A DNA stretch of 30,671 nt, taken from NCBI GenBank assembly GCA_028681035.1, contig JAQUJJ010000033.1:1-30671 (forward strand). Reading direction: 5' to 3'. Numbering within the stretch: position 1 is the stretch's first letter; every line of letters starts with the position of its first letter. A program made the translations under genes and the position numbers. Shown here piece by piece: positions 20,796-29,788 of the stretch. The stretch is from Candidatus Cloacimonadota bacterium. Lineage in GTDB: Bacteria; Cloacimonadota; Cloacimonadia; Cloacimonadales; Cloacimonadaceae. The notes under the pieces were generated by a model that saw nothing but the letters and a program-made list of their open reading frames with translations, made no database searches and was not told where the DNA came from.

Positions 20796-23729
20796 ATGAA
20801 AAAGCAAGAGAGCTTACACGGATTCACACTTGTCGAAAGCCGTGAAATTAAAGAAATAAAGACCATTGCACACCGCTACAAACACCTGAAGAGTGGCGCA
20901 GAGCTGATGTATTATGCCTGTGATGACAGCAACAAAGTATTCATGATAGGCTTCAAAACCATCCCGGAAGACGATGCCGGCTGCCCACATATTCTGGAGC
21001 ATTCCGTATTGAATGGCTCTAAAAACTTCCCCTCCAAAAGCACCTTTATGGAGCTTATCAAGGGAAGTATGAACACCTTTATCAATGCGATGACTTCTGC
21101 TGATACCACAATGTATCCCGTTGCCAGCACGAATGCTAAAGACTTTGTAAACCTGATGCGCGTGTATCTGGATGCGGTGTTTTTTCCCAAGATATACAGC
21201 GAACCCAATATCTTGCATCAGGAAGGCTGGCATTATGAGCTTACTTCCGAAGAAGCAGATTTGAACTACCGAGGCGTGGTCTATAACGAGATGAAAGGGG
21301 CATTTTCTTCGCCTGAAAGCATCATCGGACGCAAATGTTTGCATGCCCAATTTCCAGATACCCCCTACGGCATGGAAAGTGGCGGTGACCCTGAAAACAT
21401 TCCAGAGCTTAGCTACGAGAAATTTCTTAATTTCCACCGCAAGTATTACCATCCCTCCAATAGCAAGATAGCCCTGTATGGAGATTTGGATCTTGATGCT
21501 GCCTTGGCTTTGATAGATGGTGAATATTTACAGCACTTCAAAGATAATGGGGAACAAGTAAGCTTTCCTTTGCAAAAAGCCTTTGCCAAGTCTGTTAAGC
21601 AGGTGATAGAATACCCTGTTGATGAGCATAAAGATACCAATGGACAATACTATCTGGCACTAAACTGGACTTATGGTAATGTTAAGGATCCCCTCCTGAC
21701 TCTGGCGATGGACTTTTTGATGGAGATATTGATGCGAACTCCAGCATCTCCACTAAAGAAAGCTATTCGAGAATCTGGCTTAGCGCAGGATTCTTATTCT
21801 TCGGTGGAAAACGAAATCTTGCAACCAACCATCTCTATCGTTTGCAAACAGGTGAAGGAAGAGGATATTGATACCCTTGCCCAGCTTGTAAAAAGCGAAC
21901 TGAAACGCCTCGTGAAAGATGGACTGGATAAAAAACTGGTGGAAGCGGTGTTGAACAGCAGGGAATTCTTCCTGCGGGAGGCACAATTGCAGAGCTTTCC
22001 CAAGGGTTTATACTATATGTGGACAGCCAGCGGAGCCTGGATGCACGGAGGAGACCCCCTTGCTACCCTTGCTTTTGAACCGCTTCTTAAAGAAATGCGC
22101 AAATCTTTAACGGAACCTTACTTTGAGAAACTGATCGATGACATGTTGCTTCACAATAAGCATGCCAGTCAGATAGTGTTTAAGCCTGTGCCTGGCCTTA
22201 TTGCCGTGCAAGATGCTAAGACTGCTGCCATACTGAAAGCCAAAAAAGCCACTATGAGCCAAACGGAACTTACGGAATTGGTGCAGTTTAATAAAGCTCT
22301 TACTGCTTGGCAGGAAGAACCTTCCAATGATGAAGAATTGGAAAAGATACCCCTGCTAAGCTTGGAAGATATGAATCCCGAAGCGGCACGCTTGCCATTG
22401 GAAAAAGAGACCAACAAGGACTATACCTTGCTAAAGCATGAAGTCCCCGCTAATGGCATTGTGTATATGAATAGCTATTTTGACTTGTCTCACGCCAAAG
22501 AAACCGACCTACCATGGCTGAGAATCTATGCCTATCTTGCGAACTGGATAAATAGCAAGAATTATAGTTTTGGCGAGCGATATAACGAGATTAACACTCA
22601 TACTGGTGGTATATCTTTAAGCTTGGAACTGTTTACCAGCTACCAAGATCCAGACGAAATATTGCCCAAGCTGATGCTGCGAGGCAAAGCCGTGAAAGAC
22701 AAAGTGTCAAAACTAATGGAATTGTCTGCCGAGTATGCCATGCAACCTATCTTTGATGATCCGGAACGGTTGAAAACACTCTTAAAGGAGCTAAAAGCCA
22801 AAACTGAAGCTTCTGTGATGAGGGCAGGCTTGGGAGTGGCTGTAACAAGAATGCTATGCCCTATGTCTCAGATTCACCATTGGGGCGATATAACGAGTGG
22901 TTTGAGCTTTTACCACATGATGGTAGATTTGGTGCTAAACCTTGATAATGGCATTTCCGAAGTTATAGAAAAGCTGGAATGGGTTAAGAATACCTTCTTC
23001 ACCACTAAGAATCTTATTGTGAGTATTAGCTCCGATGCAGAGCATATTCCCAAGGCAAGTGCCGAACTGGGAACACTGCTAGAACATGTATCCAAAGAAG
23101 AACACGAACCTGCGGAAAACCACTTTAGCATCCGCAACTTCAATGAAGGCATATCTGCGCCGGTGCAGGTTCAATTCTGCGCCAAAGGCGGCAATTTCTT
23201 CCGTAAAGGCTACTCCTATTCCGGCAAGCTACTTGTTCTGAACAACATAATCAGCAATAACTATCTATATCAGGAATTGCGGGTAAAAGGCGGAGCTTAT
23301 GGTGCTATGAGCGATTTTAGCTTAAAGGGTTACCAGTTTTTTGTCTCATATAGAGATCCTAACCTTAGGGAAACGCTTGATACTTACAACACTGTGGCAG
23401 ATTTCCTGAGAGGCTTCACCTGTAGTAAGCGCGAAATGGACAAATACATCATTGGCGAAGTATCGACCTTGGATTACCCCAATACACCAGAAACAATGGG
23501 AATTAAGGCAGATGAAGATTATATCACCGGCTTTACTCACGAAGACCGTCAGCAAATCCGTGATGAGGTGTTATCCACAAAAGTGGAAGATATCCGGGGC
23601 TATGCGGACATGGTGGAAGCGATTATGAATAAAAATCATTATGCGGTATTCGGTTCGGAGGCAAAGGTTGCAGAAGCCGCCGAATTGTTCGATGCCATAA
23701 CACCTTTGTTTAAAACGCCTGGCAAATAG
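20796..23729 (+). CDS. M16C zinc peptidase, PreP/presequence-protease-like
   Basis: The 977-residue length and order fit the M16C family, which degrades free peptides inside a closed chamber. The inverted zinc motif HILEH is at 65-69, and the third metal ligand is the Glu at 165 in NEMKGAFSS. Family blocks LNGSKNFPSKSTFMELIKGSMNTFINAMT (72-100), HQEGWHYEL and KYYHPSNSKIALYGD follow. The C-terminal half carries the substrate-binding RVKGGAYGA segment. No signal peptide is seen, so it is probably cytosolic. It starts 9 nt after dapA with gagga upstream. Confidence 0.93.
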   Translation: MKKQESLHGFTLVESREIKEIKTIAHRYKHLKSGAELMYYACDDSNKVFMIGFKTIPEDDAGCPHILEHSVLNGSKNFPSKSTFMELIKGSMNTFINAMTSADTTMYPVASTNAKDFVNLMRVYLDAVFFPKIYSEPNILHQEGWHYELTSEEADLNYRGVVYNEMKGAFSSPESIIGRKCLHAQFPDTPYGMESGGDPENIPELSYEKFLNFHRKYYHPSNSKIALYGDLDLDAALALIDGEYLQHFKDNGEQVSFPLQKAFAKSVKQVIEYPVDEHKDTNGQYYLALNWTYGNVKDPLLTLAMDFLMEILMRTPASPLKKAIRESGLAQDSYSSVENEILQPTISIVCKQVKEEDIDTLAQLVKSELKRLVKDGLDKKLVEAVLNSREFFLREAQLQSFPKGLYYMWTASGAWMHGGDPLATLAFEPLLKEMRKSLTEPYFEKLIDDMLLHNKHASQIVFKPVPGLIAVQDAKTAAILKAKKATMSQTELTELVQFNKALTAWQEEPSNDEELEKIPLLSLEDMNPEAARLPLEKETNKDYTLLKHEVPANGIVYMNSYFDLSHAKETDLPWLRIYAYLANWINSKNYSFGERYNEINTHTGGISLSLELFTSYQDPDEILPKLMLRGKAVKDKVSKLMELSAEYAMQPIFDDPERLKTLLKELKAKTEASVMRAGLGVAVTRMLCPMSQIHHWGDITSGLSFYHMMVDLVLNLDNGISEVIEKLEWVKNTFFTTKNLIVSISSDAEHIPKASAELGTLLEHVSKEEHEPAENHFSIRNFNEGISAPVQVQFCAKGGNFFRKGYSYSGKLLVLNNIISNNYLYQELRVKGGAYGAMSDFSLKGYQFFVSYRDPNLRETLDTYNTVADFLRGFTCSKREMDKYIIGEVSTLDYPNTPETMGIKADEDYITGFTHEDRQQIRDEVLSTKVEDIRGYADMVEAIMNKNHYAVFGSEAKVAEAAELFDAITPLFKTPGK

Positions 23730-23748
23730 TTGCTAAGCCCAAAAAGGC

Positions 23749-24813
23749 ATGAAACAGCGAGATAAAAAACAAGTAAAACGTAATGCAGGCAGGCTGCTGA
23801 ATATCAGCCTGCCTGATATAGATATTCTGGATGATATTAAGGACGAAGAGCTATACAAAACTGCCCGCACACATGACAAAAGCAAGACATCCTTCAAAGT
23901 CGGCATGAATCTGGTGGAAGGCAGAGTAACAGAGATAAAAAGCAATTATCTGTATATTGTGGAAGCCGGGGATGTTACCTACGCTTCTAGCATGAGCGGG
24001 AGGCTGAAGCAGTACCTGTATAGAAGTCAGGCTTTGGCAGCGGTGGGGGACAAGGTATCTTTGGATATCTCTGCTACTCCTGATTCTCGCATTGAACATG
24101 TATTGCCACGCAAGAATGCGTTGATCAGGTATGGTGAAGGCAGATTTCAGAAAGAGATTGTGCTTGCAGCGAATATAGACCAAGTTATCATCACCTCTTC
24201 CTGGCGAATGCCGATATTCAAACCGGGGCTTATAGACCGATATCTTTGTATTGCAGCTATCCAAAGGATACCCGCTATTATTGTTGTTAACAAGGTCGAT
24301 TTGCTGGAGTACCCCGAAGACTTGAAAGAAGAAACCGCCTATTATAGACAGCTTGGCATACCCTTGATATGTACATCAACAGTTGATGGGACGGGCATGG
24401 AAGAATTGAAGGCAGAGCTGAAAGGATTGGATTCTGTCTTTACGGGGCACTCTGGAACGGGTAAGAGTACTTTGATAAATTATCTTGAGCCAGGGCTGAA
24501 CCTGCTAACTGCCGAAGTTAGCGAACATAATGAAAAAGGAAAGCATACCACCACTCAGGCAGTGCTGAAACCCTGGAGTTTTGGCGGACATCTGCTGGAT
24601 ACTCCGGGAATCAAGACAATATCCCTGCATGCCGATCACAAGGTATTGATTCCTAAGGTGTTTCCCGGATTCGATTTATACTATCCCCATTGTCGGTTTC
24701 GGGATTGCAGCCATACGCATGAGGCTGAATGTGCAGTGTTGCAGGCTTTGGAGGATGACAAAATCCCCATTGAACGCTATGATAGCTACCTTGGCATATA
24801 CGAAGGATTATGA
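23749..24813 (+). CDS. rsgA: Ribosome small-subunit biogenesis GTPase RsgA
   Basis: RsgA helps the last steps of 30S assembly. The 354-residue protein has an N-terminal OB-type domain (about 52-125), then a circularly permuted GTPase domain with NKVD (181-184) before the P-loop GHSGTGKST (233-241) and DTPGI (284-288). The C-terminal zinc site reads C-x4-C-x-H-x5-C at 315, 320, 322 and 328. An extra basic leader of about 45 residues precedes the OB domain. It starts 19 nt after the peptidase gene with a modest aaaagg upstream, and its stop overlaps the nadK start. Confidence 0.95.
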   Translation: MKQRDKKQVKRNAGRLLNISLPDIDILDDIKDEELYKTARTHDKSKTSFKVGMNLVEGRVTEIKSNYLYIVEAGDVTYASSMSGRLKQYLYRSQALAAVGDKVSLDISATPDSRIEHVLPRKNALIRYGEGRFQKEIVLAANIDQVIITSSWRMPIFKPGLIDRYLCIAAIQRIPAIIVVNKVDLLEYPEDLKEETAYYRQLGIPLICTSTVDGTGMEELKAELKGLDSVFTGHSGTGKSTLINYLEPGLNLLTAEVSEHNEKGKHTTTQAVLKPWSFGGHLLDTPGIKTISLHADHKVLIPKVFPGFDLYYPHCRFRDCSHTHEAECAVLQALEDDKIPIERYDSYLGIYEGL

Positions 24814-25664
24814 TGAAGAACTTCGCCATCTGTATAAATCCCGCTATCAGCGATAAGCATAGCATCTATACCTTGCTGCAAACCCTGCGTGAAGACGAAG
24901 AAATAAACTTCTATAGCACCATCGCCGAGCAAGGGCTTATCCCGGGGATAATTAAACCTTTGCCTGAAGGCGGGAAAGCAAAAATAGATTGCATTCTGGT
25001 GTTTGGTGGCGATGGTACTATCCTTAGAGCCAAACAACTTGCCTTGGACAACGATGCGCCTATATTGGGAATAAATCTCGGCTATCTGGGCTTTTTGTCC
25101 GAAAGCGTGTTGCCAGAGATTGCTTCATCCCTGCAAAACCTAAAGCTGGGGAAATACAAACTGCTGCACCGCATGCTGATAAACTGTCAGCTAAAAAGGG
25201 ATGGAATAACCATCTTTCAAGGCTTGGCATTGAATGATGCTGTGGTTTACAAAGCTGCAAGTCCCGGCTTGATTCACGTACGCATCAAAGCCTCGGGACG
25301 CTATGTGTTCAATACCCGCTGTGATGGGATCGTAGCTTGCACTCCTACCGGCTCTACTGCTTATTCACTTTCCGCAGGAGGACCTATTCTTGCACCACAG
25401 ATGCAGGCAATAGTGCTTAGTCCGCTAAATCCTCATATCCTCTCCATTCGCCCTATGGTTTTCCCCTCTTCGGAAAAGCTAATGATGAAGATACATGGCT
25501 TACAGCAAGCTGCCATGCTACAGATAGACGGTGAGAATTCCTATTCCATTTTGGAAGGCGACGAAATCCACGTAACCGCTTCCGAACGCAGTATTGCCTT
25601 CATCAAGCTCTCTAACCGCACCTTCTACCAGATTCTTAGGAATAAGCTTCATTTGGGTAAGTGA
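24813..25664 (+). CDS. nadK: NAD kinase
   Basis: The cytosolic enzyme phosphorylates NAD to NADP. The product is 283 residues. The nucleotide-binding GGDGT is at 65-69, GINLGYLGFLSE follows, and the second conserved block is CDGIVACTPTGSTAYSLSAGGPI. The LNE motif between these reads LND here, a mild change. Adjacent ATGs lie at 24810 and 24813; the aagg sequence is better spaced for the second. Its start overlaps the rsgA stop, and its own stop overlaps the recN start (TGATG). Confidence 0.94.
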   Translation: MKNFAICINPAISDKHSIYTLLQTLREDEEINFYSTIAEQGLIPGIIKPLPEGGKAKIDCILVFGGDGTILRAKQLALDNDAPILGINLGYLGFLSESVLPEIASSLQNLKLGKYKLLHRMLINCQLKRDGITIFQGLALNDAVVYKAASPGLIHVRIKASGRYVFNTRCDGIVACTPTGSTAYSLSAGGPILAPQMQAIVLSPLNPHILSIRPMVFPSSEKLMMKIHGLQQAAMLQIDGENSYSILEGDEIHVTASERSIAFIKLSNRTFYQILRNKLHLGK

Positions 25665-27367
25665 TGCTAACAGAAATATACATCAAGAACTACCTCATGT
25701 TACCTGAAATCAGGCTTCCTATTGAAGAAGGATTGACCGTGCTGAGCGGCGAAACCGGGGCAGGGAAATCTATTCTGGTAGGCTCAATATCGCTTATTTT
25801 CGGTGATAACCCCGTCGGTGTGGAAGCTTATGATAAGTCTCTGCCTATCTATCTGGAAGCAAGCTTTAAACATAATGATGACCCGCTGCTGAACAGCTTA
25901 TTATCTACAAGCGGAGTGATGCCAGATGAGGACATAATCCTCGCAAGGGAAATTAGCCCCTTAGGAAAATCCACATATTTCTTGGGAGGACGCAAGGTAG
26001 GCGCAGGGCTGATGAAAGAGCTGAAACCCCTGATGATAGACTTCCATCATCAAAGAGACCAACAACGTTTGCTTAACACAAGCTATCAATTAGACTTACT
26101 TGATGCTTATGCAGAAACAGAGGAATTGCGGGAAGAATTTGCCACACTGTATCGCCAGACCAAAGGGAACCTGAAGAGACTAGCTACCATGAAAGCTGAA
26201 GCTGAAAAACAAAAGCAGCTTCAGGAGCTATACCAGTTCCAATATGCAGAGCTGGAGGCAGCTAAACTGAACGGTGGTGAAGATGTTGCTTTGCAAGGAG
26301 AATATGAATTACTGTCGCATGCGCTGGAAATCAACGAGCTATCGCAGAGCATAAATCAAAGCCTCTTTGAACAAGAGAATAGTGTTTACGATCAGGTAAA
26401 CCGCTATTTAGCAAAATTAAGCCGATTTGAGAATATGAACTCTCAGCTTAAGGATGCTTCGACCTCCCTCTCTCAGGCTTTGGATGCATTACAAGATGCC
26501 TCGGCTCACTTAAGCGCAATGGGCGAATCTCTATCATCAGATCCAGATAGGATAGCTGTTATTCAAGCAAGATTGGATACGATAAACAACTTGTTATACA
26601 AACATAAGGTACGTTCAATTGATGAGCTGCTGGCAGTATTTAAGCAACGCACGGAACAAATTGCCATGCTTAGTAGCCAAGAAGAAGACATTAATAAAGT
26701 GGAGAAACAGCTTTTAAGTGACTTTCACTCTTTACGGGAAAAAGCGGAATTCTTATCTAAAAAAAGAAACGATGCAGCGGTGTTACTAAGCAGGGAACTT
26801 GAAGAGAATGTTAGGAAACTAAGCATTCCCAATGGTAAGTTTGAAATTAGGATTGACAAAAAAGCCAACGCAGAAATAATACTTTCGGAGTTTATTTCTG
26901 CTGTTTCCGAAACTGGACAGGATATCGCGCAATATCTTTTTTCGGCAAATCCGGGATTTGAGTTAAAGCCCCTGGTTGCGGTTGCAAGCGGCGGTGAGCT
27001 TTCCCGAATACTGCTGGCAATAAAGAAAGTCCTTGCCAAACGGATACCGGAAAAGCTGATTATTCTTGACGAAATAGATTCCGGTATCGGTGGCAAAACT
27101 GCCGGTTTTGTGGCTGAGTTTATCTCCAGCCTTTCCAGTCGTCAACAGATTCTGTGTATTACACACTTGGCACAGATTGCTGCGATAGCGAATTGTCATA
27201 TCGCTATCATCAAAAACAAGGTGGAAGAACGGAGCACAGTAAGTATGCATAAGATAGAATCGGATGAACGCTTACAAGAAATCGCCAGAATGCTTTCTGG
27301 GAGCTTTAGCTCTACAGCCTTGGAACATGCGAAAGAATTAATAAAAGAGATAAACCGAAGGGGTTAA
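25664..27367 (+). CDS. recN: DNA repair protein RecN
   Basis: RecN is an SMC-like ATPase acting at DNA double-strand breaks. The 567-residue product has the Walker A GETGAGKS (29-36), a long central coiled-coil region (about 140-370, rich in Glu, Lys, Gln and Leu), the ABC-type signature ASGGELSR and Walker B LIILDEIDSGIGGKTA in the C-terminal half. I prefer the ATG at 25664, which overlaps the nadK stop, over a GTG 3 nt earlier. It ends 1 nt before the next gene. The nadK-recN linkage is common in bacteria. Confidence 0.96.
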   Translation: MLTEIYIKNYLMLPEIRLPIEEGLTVLSGETGAGKSILVGSISLIFGDNPVGVEAYDKSLPIYLEASFKHNDDPLLNSLLSTSGVMPDEDIILAREISPLGKSTYFLGGRKVGAGLMKELKPLMIDFHHQRDQQRLLNTSYQLDLLDAYAETEELREEFATLYRQTKGNLKRLATMKAEAEKQKQLQELYQFQYAELEAAKLNGGEDVALQGEYELLSHALEINELSQSINQSLFEQENSVYDQVNRYLAKLSRFENMNSQLKDASTSLSQALDALQDASAHLSAMGESLSSDPDRIAVIQARLDTINNLLYKHKVRSIDELLAVFKQRTEQIAMLSSQEEDINKVEKQLLSDFHSLREKAEFLSKKRNDAAVLLSRELEENVRKLSIPNGKFEIRIDKKANAEIILSEFISAVSETGQDIAQYLFSANPGFELKPLVAVASGGELSRILLAIKKVLAKRIPEKLIILDEIDSGIGGKTAGFVAEFISSLSSRQQILCITHLAQIAAIANCHIAIIKNKVEERSTVSMHKIESDERLQEIARMLSGSFSSTALEHAKELIKEINRRG

Positions 27368-27368
27368 C

Positions 27369-28271
27369 GTGGACAAGAAAACAAAGAGACGAGTAAAAGG
27401 TATAGCGATATTTATCGTTTTTTTAGCAATAGCTTCATCAATAGTTGAATACAAGAATAAGGAAGGCAAACCACAGAATTTCAACTTTAAGCCTTCTCAG
27501 CAAGAATACAGAGACCTAAAGTTTATAAATAAAGCCCAGATTAGCTTTGCATCGAATGATGTACGAAAAGCGCAGAATGAGATAACTACGATTATCTCGG
27601 AAACATCTGTAAAACAAGTTCGCAAACAAAGCGAAAGTTCATTTGGGGCATACTTGTTTAGCATTCCTCAGGCGAAACTTCCCGAGCTTATGGAACGACT
27701 AACGGCATTTGGCGTTATTGGCGCACACATAGAGCAAATTGACACTTCATTGGTAAACTTAGATTATGAAGGCGAGACTTCAAGGTTGATGGCTTATGAG
27801 CGAGAACAAGCGGATTTAAATGCGGTTCGTTTCCCAACTGATTCACAGAACCGTCGCAAAGAAGCCTTGCACGGCTTGCTTCACTCCACTCGCCAGAATT
27901 TAGATAAGCTAAAAGACGCCGATAACGTTCTCTTATACGTCGCTTTATCCCCCATTCAAAAGGAGAGTAATGCTCTTCTCATCATAAAGTTCATGAGTAT
28001 AAGCTTTTTCTCTTGGCTCGGCATATATGCAGTGGGAATTGTGATTGTATATTTTGGCACAAGACTGTTGATGTATTTCCTTGCCGCAATCGGAATCAAG
28101 GGTCTTAATACCGGTGGGCTTGGAGGTAATTATCAATATAGCGGATATAGTAATTACGCCAATAAGTATGCGGGTAGATATAGCTATGGTGGCGGAAAGC
28201 GTAAAGTGAAACGAATTTATAAGAATAAGCAAACTACACCAACTTCAACTGATGAAAATGTAAACACATAA
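27369..28271 (+). CDS. DUF4349-like membrane protein
   Basis: The 300-residue protein starts with GTG 1 nt after recN (aagggg upstream). It has an N-terminal membrane helix (about 10-25), then an extracytoplasmic part with a DUF4349-like pattern: KAQISFASNDVRKAQNEITTIISETS, FGAYLFSIPQAKLPELMERLTAFG, then a helical stretch. A second membrane segment lies at about 208-242, and a Gly/Tyr/Asn-rich tail (GGLGGNYQYSGYSNYANKYAGRYSYGGGKRK) ends in a basic Lys/Arg run. The family call is from pattern only and no enzyme motif is seen. The low-complexity aromatic tail is unusual. It lies 14 nt before the NfeD-like gene. Confidence 0.6.
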   Translation: MDKKTKRRVKGIAIFIVFLAIASSIVEYKNKEGKPQNFNFKPSQQEYRDLKFINKAQISFASNDVRKAQNEITTIISETSVKQVRKQSESSFGAYLFSIPQAKLPELMERLTAFGVIGAHIEQIDTSLVNLDYEGETSRLMAYEREQADLNAVRFPTDSQNRRKEALHGLLHSTRQNLDKLKDADNVLLYVALSPIQKESNALLIIKFMSISFFSWLGIYAVGIVIVYFGTRLLMYFLAAIGIKGLNTGGLGGNYQYSGYSNYANKYAGRYSYGGGKRKVKRIYKNKQTTPTSTDENVNT

Positions 28272-28285
28272 AAACAGGAGATAGT

Positions 28286-28732
28286 ATGACCTTACTTGCC
28301 TGGCATATTTGGATGATGATTGGGATCGGTTTCGTTATTGTCGAGATATTCGATCCTGCTTTTTTCTTTATCTCATTGGGAATAGGAGCAATTCTCACCG
28401 GATTGTTCAGCATGATTCCCGTTGTGGGTAATAGTCTTCCCCTGCAAATCCTTATATTTGCGATATTAAGTTTCATTGCTTTTCTGTTCATGCGTAAGCT
28501 GGGGAAAAAGCTGCTTAAACATACCGGTGGAGAGACCAATGTATATGCGCTGAAAGGAAAGACAGGAACCGTAACCAAAGAGATCCTCCCGGAAGGGAAG
28601 GGTTTTGTGAAGGTTGGCGGCGAAGAATGGGCTGCGGTGGAAGAATCACAACAAGGAATTGAACTAGGAGCTAGGATTATAGTTCAAGGCATAGACGGTA
28701 ACAAGCTTATTGTAATTAAGAAAGAAGCATAA
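28286..28732 (+). CDS. NfeD-like membrane protein, short form
   Basis: The 148-residue product has three hydrophobic segments (about 8-25, 27-50 and 52-70) and a C-terminal OB-like domain (about 83-147: ALKGKTGTVTKEILPEGKGFVKVGGEEWAAVEESQQGIELGARIIVQGIDGNKLIV). This is the short NfeD form, which usually sits beside a stomatin/SPFH-type protein. No stomatin gene is next to it. Its neighbour is the DUF4349-like membrane protein. A good ribosome binding site (aggag) precedes the ATG. It ends the plus-strand operon. Confidence 0.88.
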   Translation: MTLLAWHIWMMIGIGFVIVEIFDPAFFFISLGIGAILTGLFSMIPVVGNSLPLQILIFAILSFIAFLFMRKLGKKLLKHTGGETNVYALKGKTGTVTKEILPEGKGFVKVGGEEWAAVEESQQGIELGARIIVQGIDGNKLIVIKKEA

Positions 28733-28850
28733 CCCCTCCAGATAAATCTAACCCTTCAATTTGGCTCAAGTTCAACTCTAGTGGATGAGAAAGAAGATAG
28801 TGAAACCCCCTAGACTGTATATGGGATAACACGACACAGCTTTGTTATGC

Positions 28851-28947
28851 CCTTGCTCCAATCTCTGGTATTGCAGAGGTGTTTCCCTCGTGATTCCCTT
28901 GCTTTTACGAGGGAATCACGAGGGAATCACCTGAGATTGCAGCAAGG
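28851..28947. repeat. Long palindrome, copy C of an intergenic repeat family
   Basis: The core arms, about 22 nt at 28878-28899 and 28910-28931, are reverse complements with a single mismatch around a 10-nt loop. The outermost 15 nt on each side (28851-28865 and 28933-28947) also pair, with one mismatch. An 11-nt insertion (about 28866-28876) bulges out of the left side only. It shares the word gctccaatc with the left flank of copy A and an agcaaggaa-like right end with copies A and B. It lies between convergent genes and may serve as a two-way transcript end, but no T-run is seen. Confidence 0.8.
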
Positions 28948-28959
28948 AAACGGCAAGGA

Positions 28960-29604
28960 TTACGCTCCAATCCTTTTACAGAAATCATATATGGGACAAC
29001 CAGAACATTGAGGTTTCCTAGGAGTGCAGAGGTTCTGCCCAAAAGCCACCACATATGAATTGATATTCAGCCAGTGTTTTTCTGGTAGTTTTGCTCTTAG
29101 TGCCATTTCACTTTCGAAAGGGTTTTTGGTGCATATGTAGCCCCATCGGTTGCAGATACGGTGCACGTGGACATCTACACAGATTGCCGGTAGGGAAAAC
29201 GCCACGGCTCTCACCAGATTAGCTGTTTTGCGTCCCACTCCTGGCAGCAGCAACAAGTCATCAATTTCACAGGGAACACTACCATCAAAGCGTTTGTTTA
29301 ATACTTCAGGCAATTCTTTCAAGTGCTTAGCCTTGGTATTATGGAATCCAACTTGGTATATTATTGCGTCCAGTTCCTTGAGGCTAAGAAGATTAAAATC
29401 ATCGGGTTTTTGGACTACTTTGAATAGCTCATTTACTACTCTTGCGGTTGTCACATCTTTAGTTCTGGCACTAAGGATAGTTGCCACAAGCACTTTAAAG
29501 GGGTCTTTAGTTTGAGCTTGGATAAGATCGACTATCGGTGTGTTTACCATGTGAAAATGTTTTCCAAGCCTGTCCATAACAATATCGATATCTGTATCAA
29601 GCAT
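28960..29604 (-). CDS. nth: Endonuclease III
   Basis: This base-excision-repair glycosylase and AP lyase acts on oxidised pyrimidines. From the ATG at 29604 it is 214 residues. The helix-hairpin-helix reads LPGVGRKTANLV, with catalytic Lys 126, and the catalytic Asp is 144 in CVDVHVHRICNRWG. The four-Cys iron-sulfur loop is intact: C-x6-C-x2-C-x5-C at 193, 200, 203 and 209. A GTG start at 29616 is also possible. Its stop overlaps a small inverted repeat (28955-28975, aaggatt with aatcctt). It is divergent from the SRAP gene. Confidence 0.96.
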   Translation of the reverse strand: MLDTDIDIVMDRLGKHFHMVNTPIVDLIQAQTKDPFKVLVATILSARTKDVTTARVVNELFKVVQKPDDFNLLSLKELDAIIYQVGFHNTKAKHLKELPEVLNKRFDGSVPCEIDDLLLLPGVGRKTANLVRAVAFSLPAICVDVHVHRICNRWGYICTKNPFESEMALRAKLPEKHWLNINSYVVAFGQNLCTPRKPQCSGCPIYDFCKRIGA

Positions 29605-29640
29605 GTTGAATCTCACTTCTTTAATTATCAGTTTGACTTA

Positions 29641-29699
29641 CAATTACGCTGCGGCGAAGTTTTGTACATAGCCAACCGTGCTATAACACAGCGTAATTG
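29641..29699. promoter_or_regulatory. Inverted repeat in the nth/SRAP divergent promoter region
   Basis: caattacgctg (29641-29651) and cagcgtaattg (29689-29699) are perfect 11-nt reverse complements 37 nt apart. Extending outward, about 16 of 19 positions match. The pair lies in the only space that can hold the promoters of nth and the SRAP gene. It could be a two-site operator that loops, or a long weak hairpin. No perfect promoter boxes are seen, though TATAAC lies between the arms on the plus strand. Confidence 0.5.
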
Positions 29700-29788
29700 A
29701 GAGTTAAACCATGTACTTCCAAAATCAATGAAATATATGTTGCAAGAAAAGCTAGGGTCATAAATCTTGTCAACATAAAGGAGAATTG

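Noticed and set aside
8808..28947. The three palindromes as a CRISPR array or integron attC sites
   Set aside because: They are about 10 kb apart with no spacers, no cas genes and no integrase. The attC core sequences are not present in the right layout.
29786..29788. TTG start for the SRAP gene
   Set aside because: It would put a residue before Met-Cys and hide the catalytic N-terminal Cys. The ATG at 29789 has the better ribosome binding site.
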